Numbered from the stretch's first letter, positions 42,928 to 53,068 are shown. The stretch is 64,000 nt of DNA from Paenibacillus sp. FSL H3-0469 (GCF_038051945.1 NZ_CP150302.1:4650001-4714000), one strand, 5' to 3'. The notes: generated by a model from the sequence alone, not told the origin. A program made the numbers and translations.

Positions 42928-44469
42928 ATGAGGTTAAACAAATGGTTCGGCACGGCAACAACAGCGGTATTGGTGTCGTCACTGGTGCTGGCAGGCTGCG
43001 GGGGAAATGCGAAGAACGAAGGCAGTACAGCGAATTCTACGAATTCCCCTTCCAGTTCAGAGGGTGCAGCGCCTGCTTCCAAAGAAGTAGTGACGCTGAA
43101 GGCTTATTTCCCGGGAGATAAACCTGCGGGGTTCGATGCTGTGCTGCAGGCGGTCAACGACAAGCTGAAAAAGGATAATATCGGAGCCGCTCTGAATATC
43201 AACTTCATGCCTTGGACCGATTACGGGAATGCGGTATCCGTGAAGATGTCTGCCGGTGAAGAGTTCGATATGTACCTGGATGCCCCATGGCTATCCATGA
43301 ACCAGATGATCGAGAGTAAATCGTTGACGGAGCTGGATGCGGCAGTGGCTGCACGGCCTGAGCTGAAGTCATCCATTCCGGAGGAAATGTGGGAGTATAA
43401 CAAATTCGGCGGCAAAATTATGGGGATTCCGCTCGGCACCACCCAAGGCCAGCTGTATGGCGTACTGATCCGTAAGGATTTACGCGAGAAATACGGGCTT
43501 CCTGAGCTGAAGACCCTCGATGACCTGGAGAAATTCCTGTATGCAGTCAAGGAAAATGAGAAAGACATCAAGCCTTTTGTCATTAATGGAATTAAGGCCG
43601 ATAAGCTGCCATTTATCCTGAGTAACTCTGCGAATCAGGCACAGGATGAAGTGCTGGAGATTGGGGTCAACATGTTCTCGTATGCGATCAAGGATAAGAA
43701 GGTCATTGGCCAATGGGAGAGCCCGACGATTGCCGATGCTTATGAACGTGTTACCAAATACTACAAGGATGGGATTATCTCCAAAAATATTGCCCAGGAG
43801 CAAAATGCCGAGACGCTGTTCAAGCAAGGTAAATATGCGGCGACCTACTATGCAGCTGATGGGGTCGAGGGGCTGAAATATTCGGAGATGCTGAAGGACG
43901 GCAGCGACAAGCTGGAGATTTTCATTCCGAACGGGGAGCAGGCTAAGCCCTATACGGCTTATCAGCAATGGAACTTCCTCTGTATCCCGACGACCTCCAA
44001 GCATTCCGATGTCACTATGGATGTAGTGAACTGGCTGTCGATTAAGGAGAACCATGACCTGATGGAATACGGCATTCAAGGGAAGGACTGGGAGCCTGTC
44101 GGTGATTCGAGCTATAAGGCGCTGTCCGGCTATACATTCCCTGGTTATGTGCTGACCTGGCGGCCGACGCTCAACCGAACACCTGACACCATGATGCAGG
44201 ATGACAAGAAGTGGTTCGACTTCTCGACCCAGACGTCCAATTTCACACTGAGTCCGATCGCAGGCTTCAACTTCAATGCTGAGAAGGTAAAGACAGAATA
44301 TGCCAAAATCACGCCGCTGCACGATTCGATCTTCCTGCCGCTAAGCCAAGGCCTGATCCCTGCAGCGGAAGGAAAGAAAACGATGGAGGACAAAATGGCC
44401 AGTCTCGGCGGGCAAAAAGTGATCGATGAAATCCAGGCTCAGATTGATGCCGTCACCGCCGGGAAATAA
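42928..44469 (+). CDS. Extracellular solute-binding lipoprotein
   Basis: A 513-aa lipoprotein with a lipobox ending at Cys24 (LVLAGC), a Ser/Asn/Thr-rich linker, and a family-1-like solute-binding fold of the large LplA/DUF3502 type (C-terminal FNFNAEKVKTEYAKI). It should capture oligosaccharides for the two permeases upstream (38 bp away). The ligand is probably a product of the linked lyase and GH130 enzyme. Confidence 0.92.
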   Translation: MRLNKWFGTATTAVLVSSLVLAGCGGNAKNEGSTANSTNSPSSSEGAAPASKEVVTLKAYFPGDKPAGFDAVLQAVNDKLKKDNIGAALNINFMPWTDYGNAVSVKMSAGEEFDMYLDAPWLSMNQMIESKSLTELDAAVAARPELKSSIPEEMWEYNKFGGKIMGIPLGTTQGQLYGVLIRKDLREKYGLPELKTLDDLEKFLYAVKENEKDIKPFVINGIKADKLPFILSNSANQAQDEVLEIGVNMFSYAIKDKKVIGQWESPTIADAYERVTKYYKDGIISKNIAQEQNAETLFKQGKYAATYYAADGVEGLKYSEMLKDGSDKLEIFIPNGEQAKPYTAYQQWNFLCIPTTSKHSDVTMDVVNWLSIKENHDLMEYGIQGKDWEPVGDSSYKALSGYTFPGYVLTWRPTLNRTPDTMMQDDKKWFDFSTQTSNFTLSPIAGFNFNAEKVKTEYAKITPLHDSIFLPLSQGLIPAAEGKKTMEDKMASLGGQKVIDEIQAQIDAVTAGK

Positions 44470-44501
44470 CAGCATTTCAAACACAGAAAGAGGTTCTTTC
44501 A

Positions 44502-45548
44502 ATGAAAATAATACGCAGCGCGCATAATCCTCTGATCGAAGCCCGGGATGTTGCCCCCTCCCGTCCCGATTTCCGGGTGCTGGGCGCGTTCAATGCAGGC
44601 GTGGCGCAGTTACAGGAGGAGACGATCCTCTTGCTGCGCGTTGCCGAAGCGCCAATATCAGACCGGGCGGACGAGGTGCTTGTTCCCCGGTTGAATGAAG
44701 CAGGGACGGAGGTGCAGGTAGAACGTTATGACAAGAACGATCCGGGCTATGATTTCGCCGACTCGCGCTTCGTCGCCAAGGATGGACAGACGGTGATGCT
44801 CACCTCCTTGTCCCATCTCCGGGTAGCACGGAGCCGGGATGGCGTTCATTTCGAGGTCGAGCCGCAGCCGGCCCTGTTCCCGGAGCATCCTCTGGAGGCC
44901 TGGGGGATCGAAGATCCGCGGGTGACCCAGATCGGGGACACCTATTACATCACTTACAGCGCGGCCTCCGCGCGCGGTGTTGGTGTCGGGCTGGCGGAGA
45001 CCCGCGATTTCCGGACCTTCAAGCGGCGCGGGCTGATGCTGCCTCCCGAGAATAAGGATGTTATGATTTTCCCGGAGAAAATCAACGGCAAATACTACGC
45101 GCTGCATCGTCCGGTGCCGAAGTCCTTCGGCGCGCCCGAGATGTGGATCACGGAATCGCCTGACCTCGACCATTGGGGGAACCACCGCTTCCTGATGGGA
45201 CTCGGCGAACAGGGCTGGGACTCGGCCCGCATGGGCGGCGGGGCGGTTCCGATCCGCACGCCGCAGGGCTGGCTGGCGCTGTACCATGGTGCGGACAGCA
45301 GCCACCGCTACTGTATGGGGGCGGTGCTGCTGGATCTGGAGGACCCGTCCCGGGTCATTGCGAGATCGCGTGTCCCGGTGCTGGAGCCGGAAGCTTCCTA
45401 TGAGGTGAACGGATTCTTCGGCAAGGTCGTGTTCTCCTGCGGCGCGTTGCTGCTGGACCAGACAGTCCGTATGTATTACGGCGCGGCAGATGAAGTGATG
45501 GCTGTGGCGGACATCCCGCTTCAGGATATATTAGATACTCTTGTGTAA
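44502..45548 (+). CDS. GH130-family glycoside phosphorylase/hydrolase
   Basis: A 348-aa five-bladed propeller protein of GH130, with EDPRVTQIGDTYYITYSA, FPEKINGKYYALHRP, ARMGGGAVPI and YHGADSSHRY. GH130 enzymes act on beta-mannosides, many as phosphorylases releasing mannose-1-phosphate, others as hydrolases. No signal peptide, so it acts in the cytosol on imported oligosaccharides. It lies 32 bp after the solute-binding gene. Whether phosphate-binding residues are all kept cannot be judged here. Confidence 0.87.
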   Translation: MKIIRSAHNPLIEARDVAPSRPDFRVLGAFNAGVAQLQEETILLLRVAEAPISDRADEVLVPRLNEAGTEVQVERYDKNDPGYDFADSRFVAKDGQTVMLTSLSHLRVARSRDGVHFEVEPQPALFPEHPLEAWGIEDPRVTQIGDTYYITYSAASARGVGVGLAETRDFRTFKRRGLMLPPENKDVMIFPEKINGKYYALHRPVPKSFGAPEMWITESPDLDHWGNHRFLMGLGEQGWDSARMGGGAVPIRTPQGWLALYHGADSSHRYCMGAVLLDLEDPSRVIARSRVPVLEPEASYEVNGFFGKVVFSCGALLLDQTVRMYYGAADEVMAVADIPLQDILDTLV

Positions 45549-45551
45549 GAG

Positions 45552-45580
45552 GAAGGAGGCAGTGGGAGCTGCCTTCTTTA
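45552..45580 (+). terminator. Intrinsic terminator after the GH130 gene
   Basis: GAAGGAGGCAG-tgggag-CTGCCTTCTTTAAT; moderate stem with a short T run. It separates the PL8 gene from the importer operon. Confidence 0.7.
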
Positions 45581-45591
45581 ATCTAAAGTTT

Positions 45592-45605
45592 AGAAAGCGC
45601 TAACA
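45592..45605 (+). promoter_or_regulatory. Candidate CcpA cre site before the PL8 gene
   Basis: AGAAAGCGCTAACA agrees with TGWAANCGNTNWCA at 13 of 14 positions, 35 bp before the start codon. Confidence 0.6.
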
Positions 45606-45639
45606 AAAACCTGGTGCAGATAAGCGAAGGAGCGTGTAC

Positions 45640-48600
45640 ATGACTGGTAAGATGCAAAGCAGGATCAAAAGATGGATATGTCTCGTGCTGGTGGGTTTGA
45701 TGATCTCGACCCTCGGGTTCAATTACCCTGTATCGGCGGATAGCTCATCGCAGGAGCTGGCTGAAATGAAGCTGATGAAGCAGCGGGTGGTGGATTTCTA
45801 TATCTCCAAGGACATCATCAATGACGGAACCAATGGCCGGGTGGAATGGACTTTTAAATCACAGGCCGGAACTTATTTATCGACTCAAAAAGCGGATGGA
45901 AGCTGGAGCGATGTAGATTATACCAGTACGGCCTCCAGTGCCAACGGGCGGGCGTGGTCGCCTTACCTTGCGCTGGACCGGATGCAATCGATGGCCCAGG
46001 CTTTTGCAGATCCGAAGGGGCCTTACTATCACGATGAAGCCATATTAGCCGGTATTCAGAAAGCGCTGGATCACTGGTTCAAGGTCAAGCCGACCTCCAC
46101 CAACTGGTGGGAGACCGGCATCGGGAAGCAACTGCGGCTTAGCAAAATTGCGCTGCTGTGCGAAGGCTATCTGACTGCGGAGCAGGCTGCCAATATTGTC
46201 GGCACGTTAGACAGCAAACCGAATACAATCGATGGAGCCAACTCGTCCTGGTACAATCAGAACTATATGATCCGCGGCTTATTGCTGGAGGATGCCCAGA
46301 ATGTCCGCAGCGCTGTAGAGGCGTTTAACGTGCTCTCGGCGGTGACGGAGACGCTCACGGGAATCCAGTCTGACATGTCCTTTTTCATGCATGGGAAGAC
46401 GAATTATACCACGGGCTACGGAAGAAGCTTCGCGAGAGATATGTCCTTCTGGGCTTATGTCGTCTCGGGCACAAGCTTCGCTTACAGCCAGGCGGCCATT
46501 GACTCGTTGTCCTCTTATGTGCTGGATGGAACCAGGTATCTGGTGAGAGGCGATGTTGCCGATCTGGGCATGGGGATGAACGGACCGGAGTGGCCGGATT
46601 ATGAGAGCTCCGCGCTGACCTTCTATGAAGATCCGCTGGAGTGGATGCAGGCGGCTAACCCGAAGCGGGCGGATGAGTTCGCTGTTTTCCTGAATAATAT
46701 CCGGGGTATTGGCACGGTCTCGGGCAATGGACTGGATGCGAACAATATGACGCAATGGCAGACCCTGGTCTCCTCTCATATGCGGAAGGATTACGGAATT
46801 ACAGTGAAGATGTCGTCCAGCACGGTCAAGGGCGGCGAAATGAGAACCATTAACCCAAGCGGATACAACCTGCTCTACTGGACTCCGCAAGGCGCCACGG
46901 CTATCCAGAGAACCGGGGATGAGTATAGAACCGTGTACCCTCTGATGGACTGGAATCATGTTCCGGGAACAACAGCTCCCTACGTTTTCACGAAGGAGAA
47001 TAACTTCAACAATCCGAAGACCTTTGTCGGCGGCGTAACCAATGAGCGGTACGGAGCCACGGCGTTTGACTTCAACAAGCTGAGTACCAGCGGGAAAAAG
47101 GGCTACTTCTTCTTCGATGATGAAATGGTCGCGCTGGGCGCAGGCATCACTTCAACAAATGCCGCTCCGGTCCATACCACGCTGAATCAGAGTCTGGCTG
47201 TAGGCGATGTGCTTGTAGACGGCAAAGCTGTTGCAGACGAAACGTTGCAGGTGAACGGACGCTGGGCGTATAACGATCATACCGGGTACGTGTTTCCGGA
47301 CAAGACGAATTTCCAGGTGAAGCAGGGGACGAAGACCGGGAAATGGAGCGATGTGGTTACTGGCAGTTCTACGGAGCCCATCACTAAGCCGGTGTTCTCG
47401 ATGTGGCTGGATCATGGCGTGAAGCCGGTCAATGCCTCTTATCAATACATCGTATTGCCGGGTAAAACCGCGGGAGAGGTTAGCAGTTACGCGGAAGCAA
47501 GTCCTATTAGTATTCTGGCGAATACACCGTCCGTTCAGGCGGTCCGGCACCGTTCGCTTGGCATTGCGGAAATGCTGTTCTATCAGCCGGGTACAGTCAC
47601 GCTAAGAGAAGGACTGACCGTCACCGTGGATAAACCGTCGATGGTGATTGTGGATGAATCCGCGGACCCTGTCCGCATCTCGGTGGCGAATCCCGAAACG
47701 CCGGGAATTACCGTCAATGTAACGCTGAACCGGAACGGAGAACAGACCACAACCACGTACAGACTCGGCAAAGATACGTTTACCGGCCGGAGTATGACGC
47801 TGAGCGAGGGAGCTTCTATCGATGATAGAGGGTATGATCTGGCTTACAGTAAAGGTGCGGTGGCTTCCTCCAGCGTGGGCAAGCAATTTGCATCAAACGC
47901 TACAGATCTGTACAGAACCTCCAGTTGGAGCTCAAACGCTTCAGACGATGAATGGATTTATGTGGATCTGCAGGATCAATATATGATCAATAAGGTTAGA
48001 CTGCATTGGGAGAAGGCGTACGGCAGAAGCTATAAAATTCAAGTATCTGATGATGCGGCCACCTGGAAGGATATTTATGCGACCTCGATGGGGGATGGCG
48101 GTATCGACGACATTTCTTTCGGTAAAACCAGTGCCAGATTCGTCCGCATGCAGGGCGTTCAACAGGGCACCGGAGACGGCTACTCGCTTGCAGAATTTAA
48201 TGTCTATGAAGCGGTTGTCCCTAACCTTGCGGAAGGCATGACGGTAAAAGCAAGCTCGTCCAAAGCCGCCGATGTATCAGTGGAGAATGCGGTAGACGGC
48301 TCATTGACGACCCGCTGGGGGTCTAACTATGCCGATCCGCAGTGGATTTACGTTGACCTTGGCGCAAGCCAACCCATTTCCAAGGTTATGCTGCATTGGG
48401 AAAGCTCCTATGGGAAGGAATACCGGATCGATGTCTCCGATACGCTGGAGGATTGGAAGACAGTATATAGTACGTCCAGCGGAGACGGTGAAATTGACGA
48501 GATCTCCGTAGGTCCGGTGAATGCCAGATATGTGCGGATGTATGGAACTCAGAGAGCAAGCAAATACGGATACTCGCTCTGGGAATTTAAAGTCTTTGGA

Positions 48601-50175
48601 CCAGAGACGCAGGAAACTGTTCCTGCCCGGGTTGAGCTTGCGGCAACGCCATCTTCGGTGGTGCCTGGAGGCAAAGTATCCGTTATGGGGGCCGTCTACG
48701 CCGATGGCAATCTTCCGTTATCCGGTGTAGATGTTGAACTCACAGCAGCCGAGGGAAGCCTTGAGCCTGCAAAAGTTACTACAGATGTGTACGGCAAGTT
48801 CAGTACGGTCTTTACCGCACCGTCTGTCCCTGGAGATGTCTCCATTGTAGCCGTACTGCCGGCAAGTCCATCCGTAGCAGGGACGATTAACGTGTCTGTA
48901 GAAGAAGAGGCCGTGCCTGTATCTGCCCGGATCGAGCTTGAGGCCACACCGGCCTCCGTAACCGCTGGAGACAAAGTGTCCGTTACGGGAACCGTCTATG
49001 ACGGTGAAGAGCTTCCGTTAGCAGGCGCTGCGGTCAGTCTTATGGCAGCATCAGGAAGCTTTGTGCCTGCCCTTGCGGTAACGGATGAGCACGGCCGGTT
49101 CAGCACGGTCTTTACGGCACCGTCCGCAGCCGGGGATGTGGTCATTACGGCTGTACTGACTGACAATCCTTCCGTGACGAATAAGGTTACCGTCTCTGTA
49201 AGCAAGGCCATACCAGTTCCTGCCCTTATTGAACTTCAGGCGGCACCTTCTGCCGTGAATACCGGAAATGACGTATCCATTACAGGAATCGTCTTGGGCA
49301 GCGACAATCTTCCGGTCTCCGGACTTGAAGTCGGACTCGTGGCATCCTCGGGCAGCCTTGAGCCTGCTCATGCTGTAACGGACGCAAACGGCCGGTTCAG
49401 CGCGGTCTTTACGGCACCGACCACACCTGGAGAAGTGACGATTACGGCAGCTTTGAGTGCGTATCCGTCCATTACAGGAAGAATTAACGTCTCGGTTAAC
49501 GAGCGTTCGGGCGGCGGAAACGGCGGCGATCCCGGAGGCGAAGCGCCAGTGACACCGACAGTACCAGTGCCGCCGGTTATTGTTGGAACATTGGGTGAGC
49601 CGGATGAGAGCCCGCAATCCCCGGTTACTCCTCCGGTGACTGGTCCATCCCTCACAGATATTGCCGGCCATTGGGCCGAAGCCAGTATCCGGGAAGCTGT
49701 CCGGCAGGGCATCATTACAGGTTATCCGAACGGCTCGTTCCAGCCTAACCGTAACGTGACCCGTGCTGAATTCACGGTGATGCTGGCAAAGGCACTGAAG
49801 CTTCAGAACACAGAAGCAGCGTTATCCTTCAAGGACAGTGACCGTATTGGTTCGTGGGCTAAGGCAGCCATTGGGCAAGCGGTAGACCTGGGAATCATCC
49901 AAGGGGATAACAACAGCAATTTCCGCCCGGATGCGCCTGTAACCAGAGCGGAAATGGCTGTCATGCTGGCAAGAGCATTACGCCTTGCTCCCGCTGCGCA
50001 TTCCGCTGGATTCGCGGATGACCGCGATATCCCGGCCTGGGCAGTTGGAGCAGCAGCCGAGATGAAGAAGTCAGGATTGATGCAGGGTAAGGGCAACAAC
50101 AACTTCTTCCCGAAAGCTGCCGCAACGCGGGCAGAGACCGTCACAGTTCTGCTCAGAATGCTGGCAGCCCAGTAA
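45640..50175 (+). CDS. S-layer-anchored PL8-family polysaccharide lyase
   Basis: A 1511-aa secreted protein. A signal peptide (about 1-34) precedes a PL8 alpha/alpha-toroid (about 40-390; NWWETGIGKQLRL, then HGKTNYTTGYGR with the likely catalytic His and Tyr) and beta-sandwich domains (about 400-720). Next are two F5/8 discoidin domains (about 737-860 and 860-985), three Ig-like repeats (about 990-1090, 1093-1190, 1192-1285), a Gly/Pro linker and three SLH domains (about 1337-1508). PL8 covers hyaluronate, chondroitin and xanthan lyases. ATG 45640 is seven bases after GAAGGAG. The enzyme should stay on the cell wall and feed the adjacent importer. Confidence 0.92.
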   Translation: MTGKMQSRIKRWICLVLVGLMISTLGFNYPVSADSSSQELAEMKLMKQRVVDFYISKDIINDGTNGRVEWTFKSQAGTYLSTQKADGSWSDVDYTSTASSANGRAWSPYLALDRMQSMAQAFADPKGPYYHDEAILAGIQKALDHWFKVKPTSTNWWETGIGKQLRLSKIALLCEGYLTAEQAANIVGTLDSKPNTIDGANSSWYNQNYMIRGLLLEDAQNVRSAVEAFNVLSAVTETLTGIQSDMSFFMHGKTNYTTGYGRSFARDMSFWAYVVSGTSFAYSQAAIDSLSSYVLDGTRYLVRGDVADLGMGMNGPEWPDYESSALTFYEDPLEWMQAANPKRADEFAVFLNNIRGIGTVSGNGLDANNMTQWQTLVSSHMRKDYGITVKMSSSTVKGGEMRTINPSGYNLLYWTPQGATAIQRTGDEYRTVYPLMDWNHVPGTTAPYVFTKENNFNNPKTFVGGVTNERYGATAFDFNKLSTSGKKGYFFFDDEMVALGAGITSTNAAPVHTTLNQSLAVGDVLVDGKAVADETLQVNGRWAYNDHTGYVFPDKTNFQVKQGTKTGKWSDVVTGSSTEPITKPVFSMWLDHGVKPVNASYQYIVLPGKTAGEVSSYAEASPISILANTPSVQAVRHRSLGIAEMLFYQPGTVTLREGLTVTVDKPSMVIVDESADPVRISVANPETPGITVNVTLNRNGEQTTTTYRLGKDTFTGRSMTLSEGASIDDRGYDLAYSKGAVASSSVGKQFASNATDLYRTSSWSSNASDDEWIYVDLQDQYMINKVRLHWEKAYGRSYKIQVSDDAATWKDIYATSMGDGGIDDISFGKTSARFVRMQGVQQGTGDGYSLAEFNVYEAVVPNLAEGMTVKASSSKAADVSVENAVDGSLTTRWGSNYADPQWIYVDLGASQPISKVMLHWESSYGKEYRIDVSDTLEDWKTVYSTSSGDGEIDEISVGPVNARYVRMYGTQRASKYGYSLWEFKVFGPETQETVPARVELAATPSSVVPGGKVSVMGAVYADGNLPLSGVDVELTAAEGSLEPAKVTTDVYGKFSTVFTAPSVPGDVSIVAVLPASPSVAGTINVSVEEEAVPVSARIELEATPASVTAGDKVSVTGTVYDGEELPLAGAAVSLMAASGSFVPALAVTDEHGRFSTVFTAPSAAGDVVITAVLTDNPSVTNKVTVSVSKAIPVPALIELQAAPSAVNTGNDVSITGIVLGSDNLPVSGLEVGLVASSGSLEPAHAVTDANGRFSAVFTAPTTPGEVTITAALSAYPSITGRINVSVNERSGGGNGGDPGGEAPVTPTVPVPPVIVGTLGEPDESPQSPVTPPVTGPSLTDIAGHWAEASIREAVRQGIITGYPNGSFQPNRNVTRAEFTVMLAKALKLQNTEAALSFKDSDRIGSWAKAAIGQAVDLGIIQGDNNSNFRPDAPVTRAEMAVMLARALRLAPAAHSAGFADDRDIPAWAVGAAAEMKKSGLMQGKGNNNFFPKAAATRAETVTVLLRMLAAQ

Positions 50176-50213
50176 ATATAGCCAACCTTTCATTTGTATA
50201 CATTAGAACACAG

Positions 50214-50260
50214 CAAAGCAGCGATTCTCCTGTTAATAGGGAATCGCTGCTTTGTATTTT
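50214..50260 (+). terminator. Intrinsic terminator after the PL8 gene
   Basis: CAAAGCAGCGATTC-N12-GGAATCGCTGCTTTG is followed by TATTTTT. Confidence 0.9.
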
Positions 50261-50314
50261 TGGCCATGTAATCGGCTATGATCATAAGGAGATCAGTGAA
50301 AACCAGTACACTTA

Positions 50315-50323
50315 TGCTATAAT
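50315..50323 (+). promoter_or_regulatory. Extended -10 promoter of the flavoprotein pair
   Basis: TGCTATAAT is a perfect extended -10 element, 57 bp before the first start codon; no good -35 is seen. Confidence 0.6.
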
Positions 50324-50379
50324 TTAAATAACTGTTTTTGTGCTTAGAGAAAATTGGATAAAGGATGCATTGACCAACC

Positions 50380-51687
50380 ATGTATGAGAATCAGACTTCT
50401 ACGCACCACAAGCTCTTTATTATCGGCGCAGGTGCAGCCGGACTAATGGCCGCTGTTACTGCGAGTGATATGGGGATCGATACTGCCATTCTGGAGAGTA
50501 ACGACCGGATTGGCAAGAAGATCTTAACGACAGGCGATGGCCGCTGCAACATTACGAATGAATCCACTGTGACAGCTGAGGATGAAGCAGCCGCTTTATC
50601 GCGCAAGTATCACAGTAATCAATCCGGATTTCCGCTTGCGGTAGTGCAGCAATACGGCGTCAGCCAGACGATTGATTTTTTCTCCTTTCTTGGGCTTCCG
50701 CTTACAAGACTGAAGGGGGGCTTGATGTATCCGATGTCGCTGCAGGCAGCGGCGGTACTGGATATTTTCCAGCTGGCGCTAGAGGATCGGAATGTTCCCG
50801 TATACCTTAAGAATAAAGTGGTGGATGTTACTGTCTCGGCGGACCATCCGCGCTTCACGATAAAATGCCAAACGGAGACAGAGGAAGAGGTTGTTTATAC
50901 CAGCGACTATCTGCTTCTGTCTACGGGTGGCAACACTGGTCCCAATGCAGGAAAAGAACCTCCCGGTTATACCCTTGCCGAACATCTGGGGCACACCCTG
51001 ATTGAGCCTTTTCCGGCCATTGTGCAATTGAAGCTGCAATATCCGAATATGAGGGCTCTGTCCAGTATCAAATCTCAGGGACAAGCTCATATCATTGTAA
51101 AGGGTAAAGTCATCGGCAGTGAACAGGGTGAGCTGGCCTTCACAGACTATGGAATTACCGGTCCGCCCATTCTCCAGCTAAGCAGGAAGGCTGCGTATCA
51201 TCTGGCAAGAGGAGAACAGGTGAAATTATCGGTGGATCTGATGCCGGGCCGCACAGAGGAAGAGGTAGTAGAGTTCCTTGAACGGCTCTGGGAGACCTTT
51301 GGGCACCGGACCGTGGCGGATTCCCTCGTGGGTATCTTCAACAAGAAGCTTGTTACTGTCCTGCTTAAGGAGACGGGCTTAGATCAACAGCCACAGCTTC
51401 TTTGCCAGAACCTTCCGGCGAGAATTAAAGAGAATTTTTATCGGCTCTTGAAGCGTTGGGAATTCAAAGTGACGGATACCAATGGCTTTACGAATGCGCA
51501 GGTGACAGCTGGCGGCATTGATACGTCCGAACTTACCCGGGGAACGCTGGAATCCAAGCGGGTGCCCGGGCTGTATTTGGCCGGCGAAGTGATGGATGTG
51601 GACGGAGATTTCGGCGGCTATAACCTGCAATGGGCCTGGAGTTCCGGATATGTGGCCGCCATGGCGATAGCTAAGTCCATTCAATAA
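50380..51687 (+). CDS. BaiN/HI0933-family FAD-dependent oxidoreductase, copy 1
   Basis: A 435-aa flavoprotein with the N-terminal FAD motif IIGAGAAGLMAAVTASD, then KKILTTGDGRCNITN, and the C-terminal signature GGIDTSELTRGTLESKR with GLYLAGEVMDVDGDFGG. The family is annotated as NAD(P)/FAD-dependent oxidoreductase; BaiN acts on bile-acid intermediates in gut clostridia, but most members, including B. subtilis YtfP, have no proven substrate. It is closely duplicated by the next gene, 31 bp downstream. Confidence 0.92.
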   Translation: MYENQTSTHHKLFIIGAGAAGLMAAVTASDMGIDTAILESNDRIGKKILTTGDGRCNITNESTVTAEDEAAALSRKYHSNQSGFPLAVVQQYGVSQTIDFFSFLGLPLTRLKGGLMYPMSLQAAAVLDIFQLALEDRNVPVYLKNKVVDVTVSADHPRFTIKCQTETEEEVVYTSDYLLLSTGGNTGPNAGKEPPGYTLAEHLGHTLIEPFPAIVQLKLQYPNMRALSSIKSQGQAHIIVKGKVIGSEQGELAFTDYGITGPPILQLSRKAAYHLARGEQVKLSVDLMPGRTEEEVVEFLERLWETFGHRTVADSLVGIFNKKLVTVLLKETGLDQQPQLLCQNLPARIKENFYRLLKRWEFKVTDTNGFTNAQVTAGGIDTSELTRGTLESKRVPGLYLAGEVMDVDGDFGGYNLQWAWSSGYVAAMAIAKSIQ

Positions 51688-51718
51688 ATTTATTAGGAAA
51701 AGGGATGCATCAATTAAC

Positions 51719-53035
51719 ATGTATAAGGATCAGACTTCTAAGCACCACGAGCTGTTCATTATCGGTGGGGGTGCTGCAGGTCTAATGGCTGCAGTTACAG
51801 CGAGGGATCAAGGTATTGATACAGCCATTATTGAAAGCAATGACCGGCTCGGGAAGAAAATTATAACGACGGGTAACGGGCGTTGCAACATTACGAACCA
51901 ATCCACCGCCACCGGTACGGATGAAGCAGCCGCTTTATCCGTCAAGTATCACAGCAATCAGGCAGGCTTCCCAATACATGTACTGCGGCAATTCGGTGTC
52001 CGCCAGACGATCGAATTTTTCTCTTCGCTCGGGCTTCCTTTTATGAGCCTGGAGAATGGCCGGATGTATCCGATGTCGCTGCAGGCGGCTTCGGTGCCGG
52101 GTGTGTTTAAGCTGGCGCTGGAGGATCGGAATGTTCCCGTATATTATAAACATAAAGTGCTCGATGTGGCCGTTTCGGCGGGACATCCCCGGTTCGCGAT
52201 AACCTGCCAGACGGAGACAGAGGAACAGGTAGTGTATACCAGCGACTATCTTTTTCTATGTACCGGCGGCCTTACCGCTCCCAAAACAGGAACAGACGGC
52301 TCCGGTTATACGCTTGTCCAGCGTCTGGGGCACACCATGATCCACCCGGTGCCAGGCATTGTACAATTGAAGCTGGATTATCCGTATTTGAAGGAACTGT
52401 CGGGCATCAAATTTGAGGGAGAGGCTCATGTTATCGTAAACAATGAAGTCATCCGTACGGAGTCTGGCGAGATTCTTTTTACGGACTATGGGATCTCGGG
52501 CCCGCCTATCCTTCAGCTAAGCAGAAAGGCTGCGTATAATCTCGGCATAGGAGAATCCGTGACCCTGTCGGTCGATTTGATGCCGGAGCGCACGGAGGAA
52601 GAGTTAATTGATTTTCTGGAAGTCCACTGGGGGATCTTCGGACACCGGACAGTTGCCGATGCCTTCGTCGGTATCGTCAGCAAGAAACTGATTCCTGTGC
52701 TGCTGAAGGAAGCTGGAATTGATCAACAGCTGCATCTGCTGTGTCAGGATCTAACCTGGAAAACCAAGAAAATATTCTATAAACTATTGAAGCGTTGGGA
52801 ATTTAAAATCACCGATACCAACAGCTTCACGAACGCCCAAACCACAGCCGGAGGCATCGATACAACGGAGCTCATCGAAGGAACGCTGGAATCTAAGCTG
52901 GTGCCGGGGCTCTATTTGGCCGGTGAGGTGATGGATGTAGACGGAGATTGCGGCGGCTATAACCTGCAATGGGCCTGGAGCTCCGGATACGTCGCCGCGA
53001 TGGCGCTTGCGGACCGGCGTGCCCGGACCACGTAA
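51719..53035 (+). CDS. BaiN/HI0933-family FAD-dependent oxidoreductase, copy 2
   Basis: A 438-aa tandem paralogue of the preceding gene, by eye about 70 percent identical over its full length, with all FAD motifs intact (IIGGGAAGLMAAVTARD, GRCNITN, GEVMDVDGDCGG). Leaders are similar too: both starts follow a G-rich AGGGATGCAT/AGGATGCAT element, consistent with duplication that included the translation start. Divergence is concentrated around residues 185-235, which may alter substrate range. Confidence 0.92.
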   Translation: MYKDQTSKHHELFIIGGGAAGLMAAVTARDQGIDTAIIESNDRLGKKIITTGNGRCNITNQSTATGTDEAAALSVKYHSNQAGFPIHVLRQFGVRQTIEFFSSLGLPFMSLENGRMYPMSLQAASVPGVFKLALEDRNVPVYYKHKVLDVAVSAGHPRFAITCQTETEEQVVYTSDYLFLCTGGLTAPKTGTDGSGYTLVQRLGHTMIHPVPGIVQLKLDYPYLKELSGIKFEGEAHVIVNNEVIRTESGEILFTDYGISGPPILQLSRKAAYNLGIGESVTLSVDLMPERTEEELIDFLEVHWGIFGHRTVADAFVGIVSKKLIPVLLKEAGIDQQLHLLCQDLTWKTKKIFYKLLKRWEFKITDTNSFTNAQTTAGGIDTTELIEGTLESKLVPGLYLAGEVMDVDGDCGGYNLQWAWSSGYVAAMALADRRARTT

Positions 53036-53068
53036 GGGTAGAGGGCCGCTGACAATACAGTACTAATG

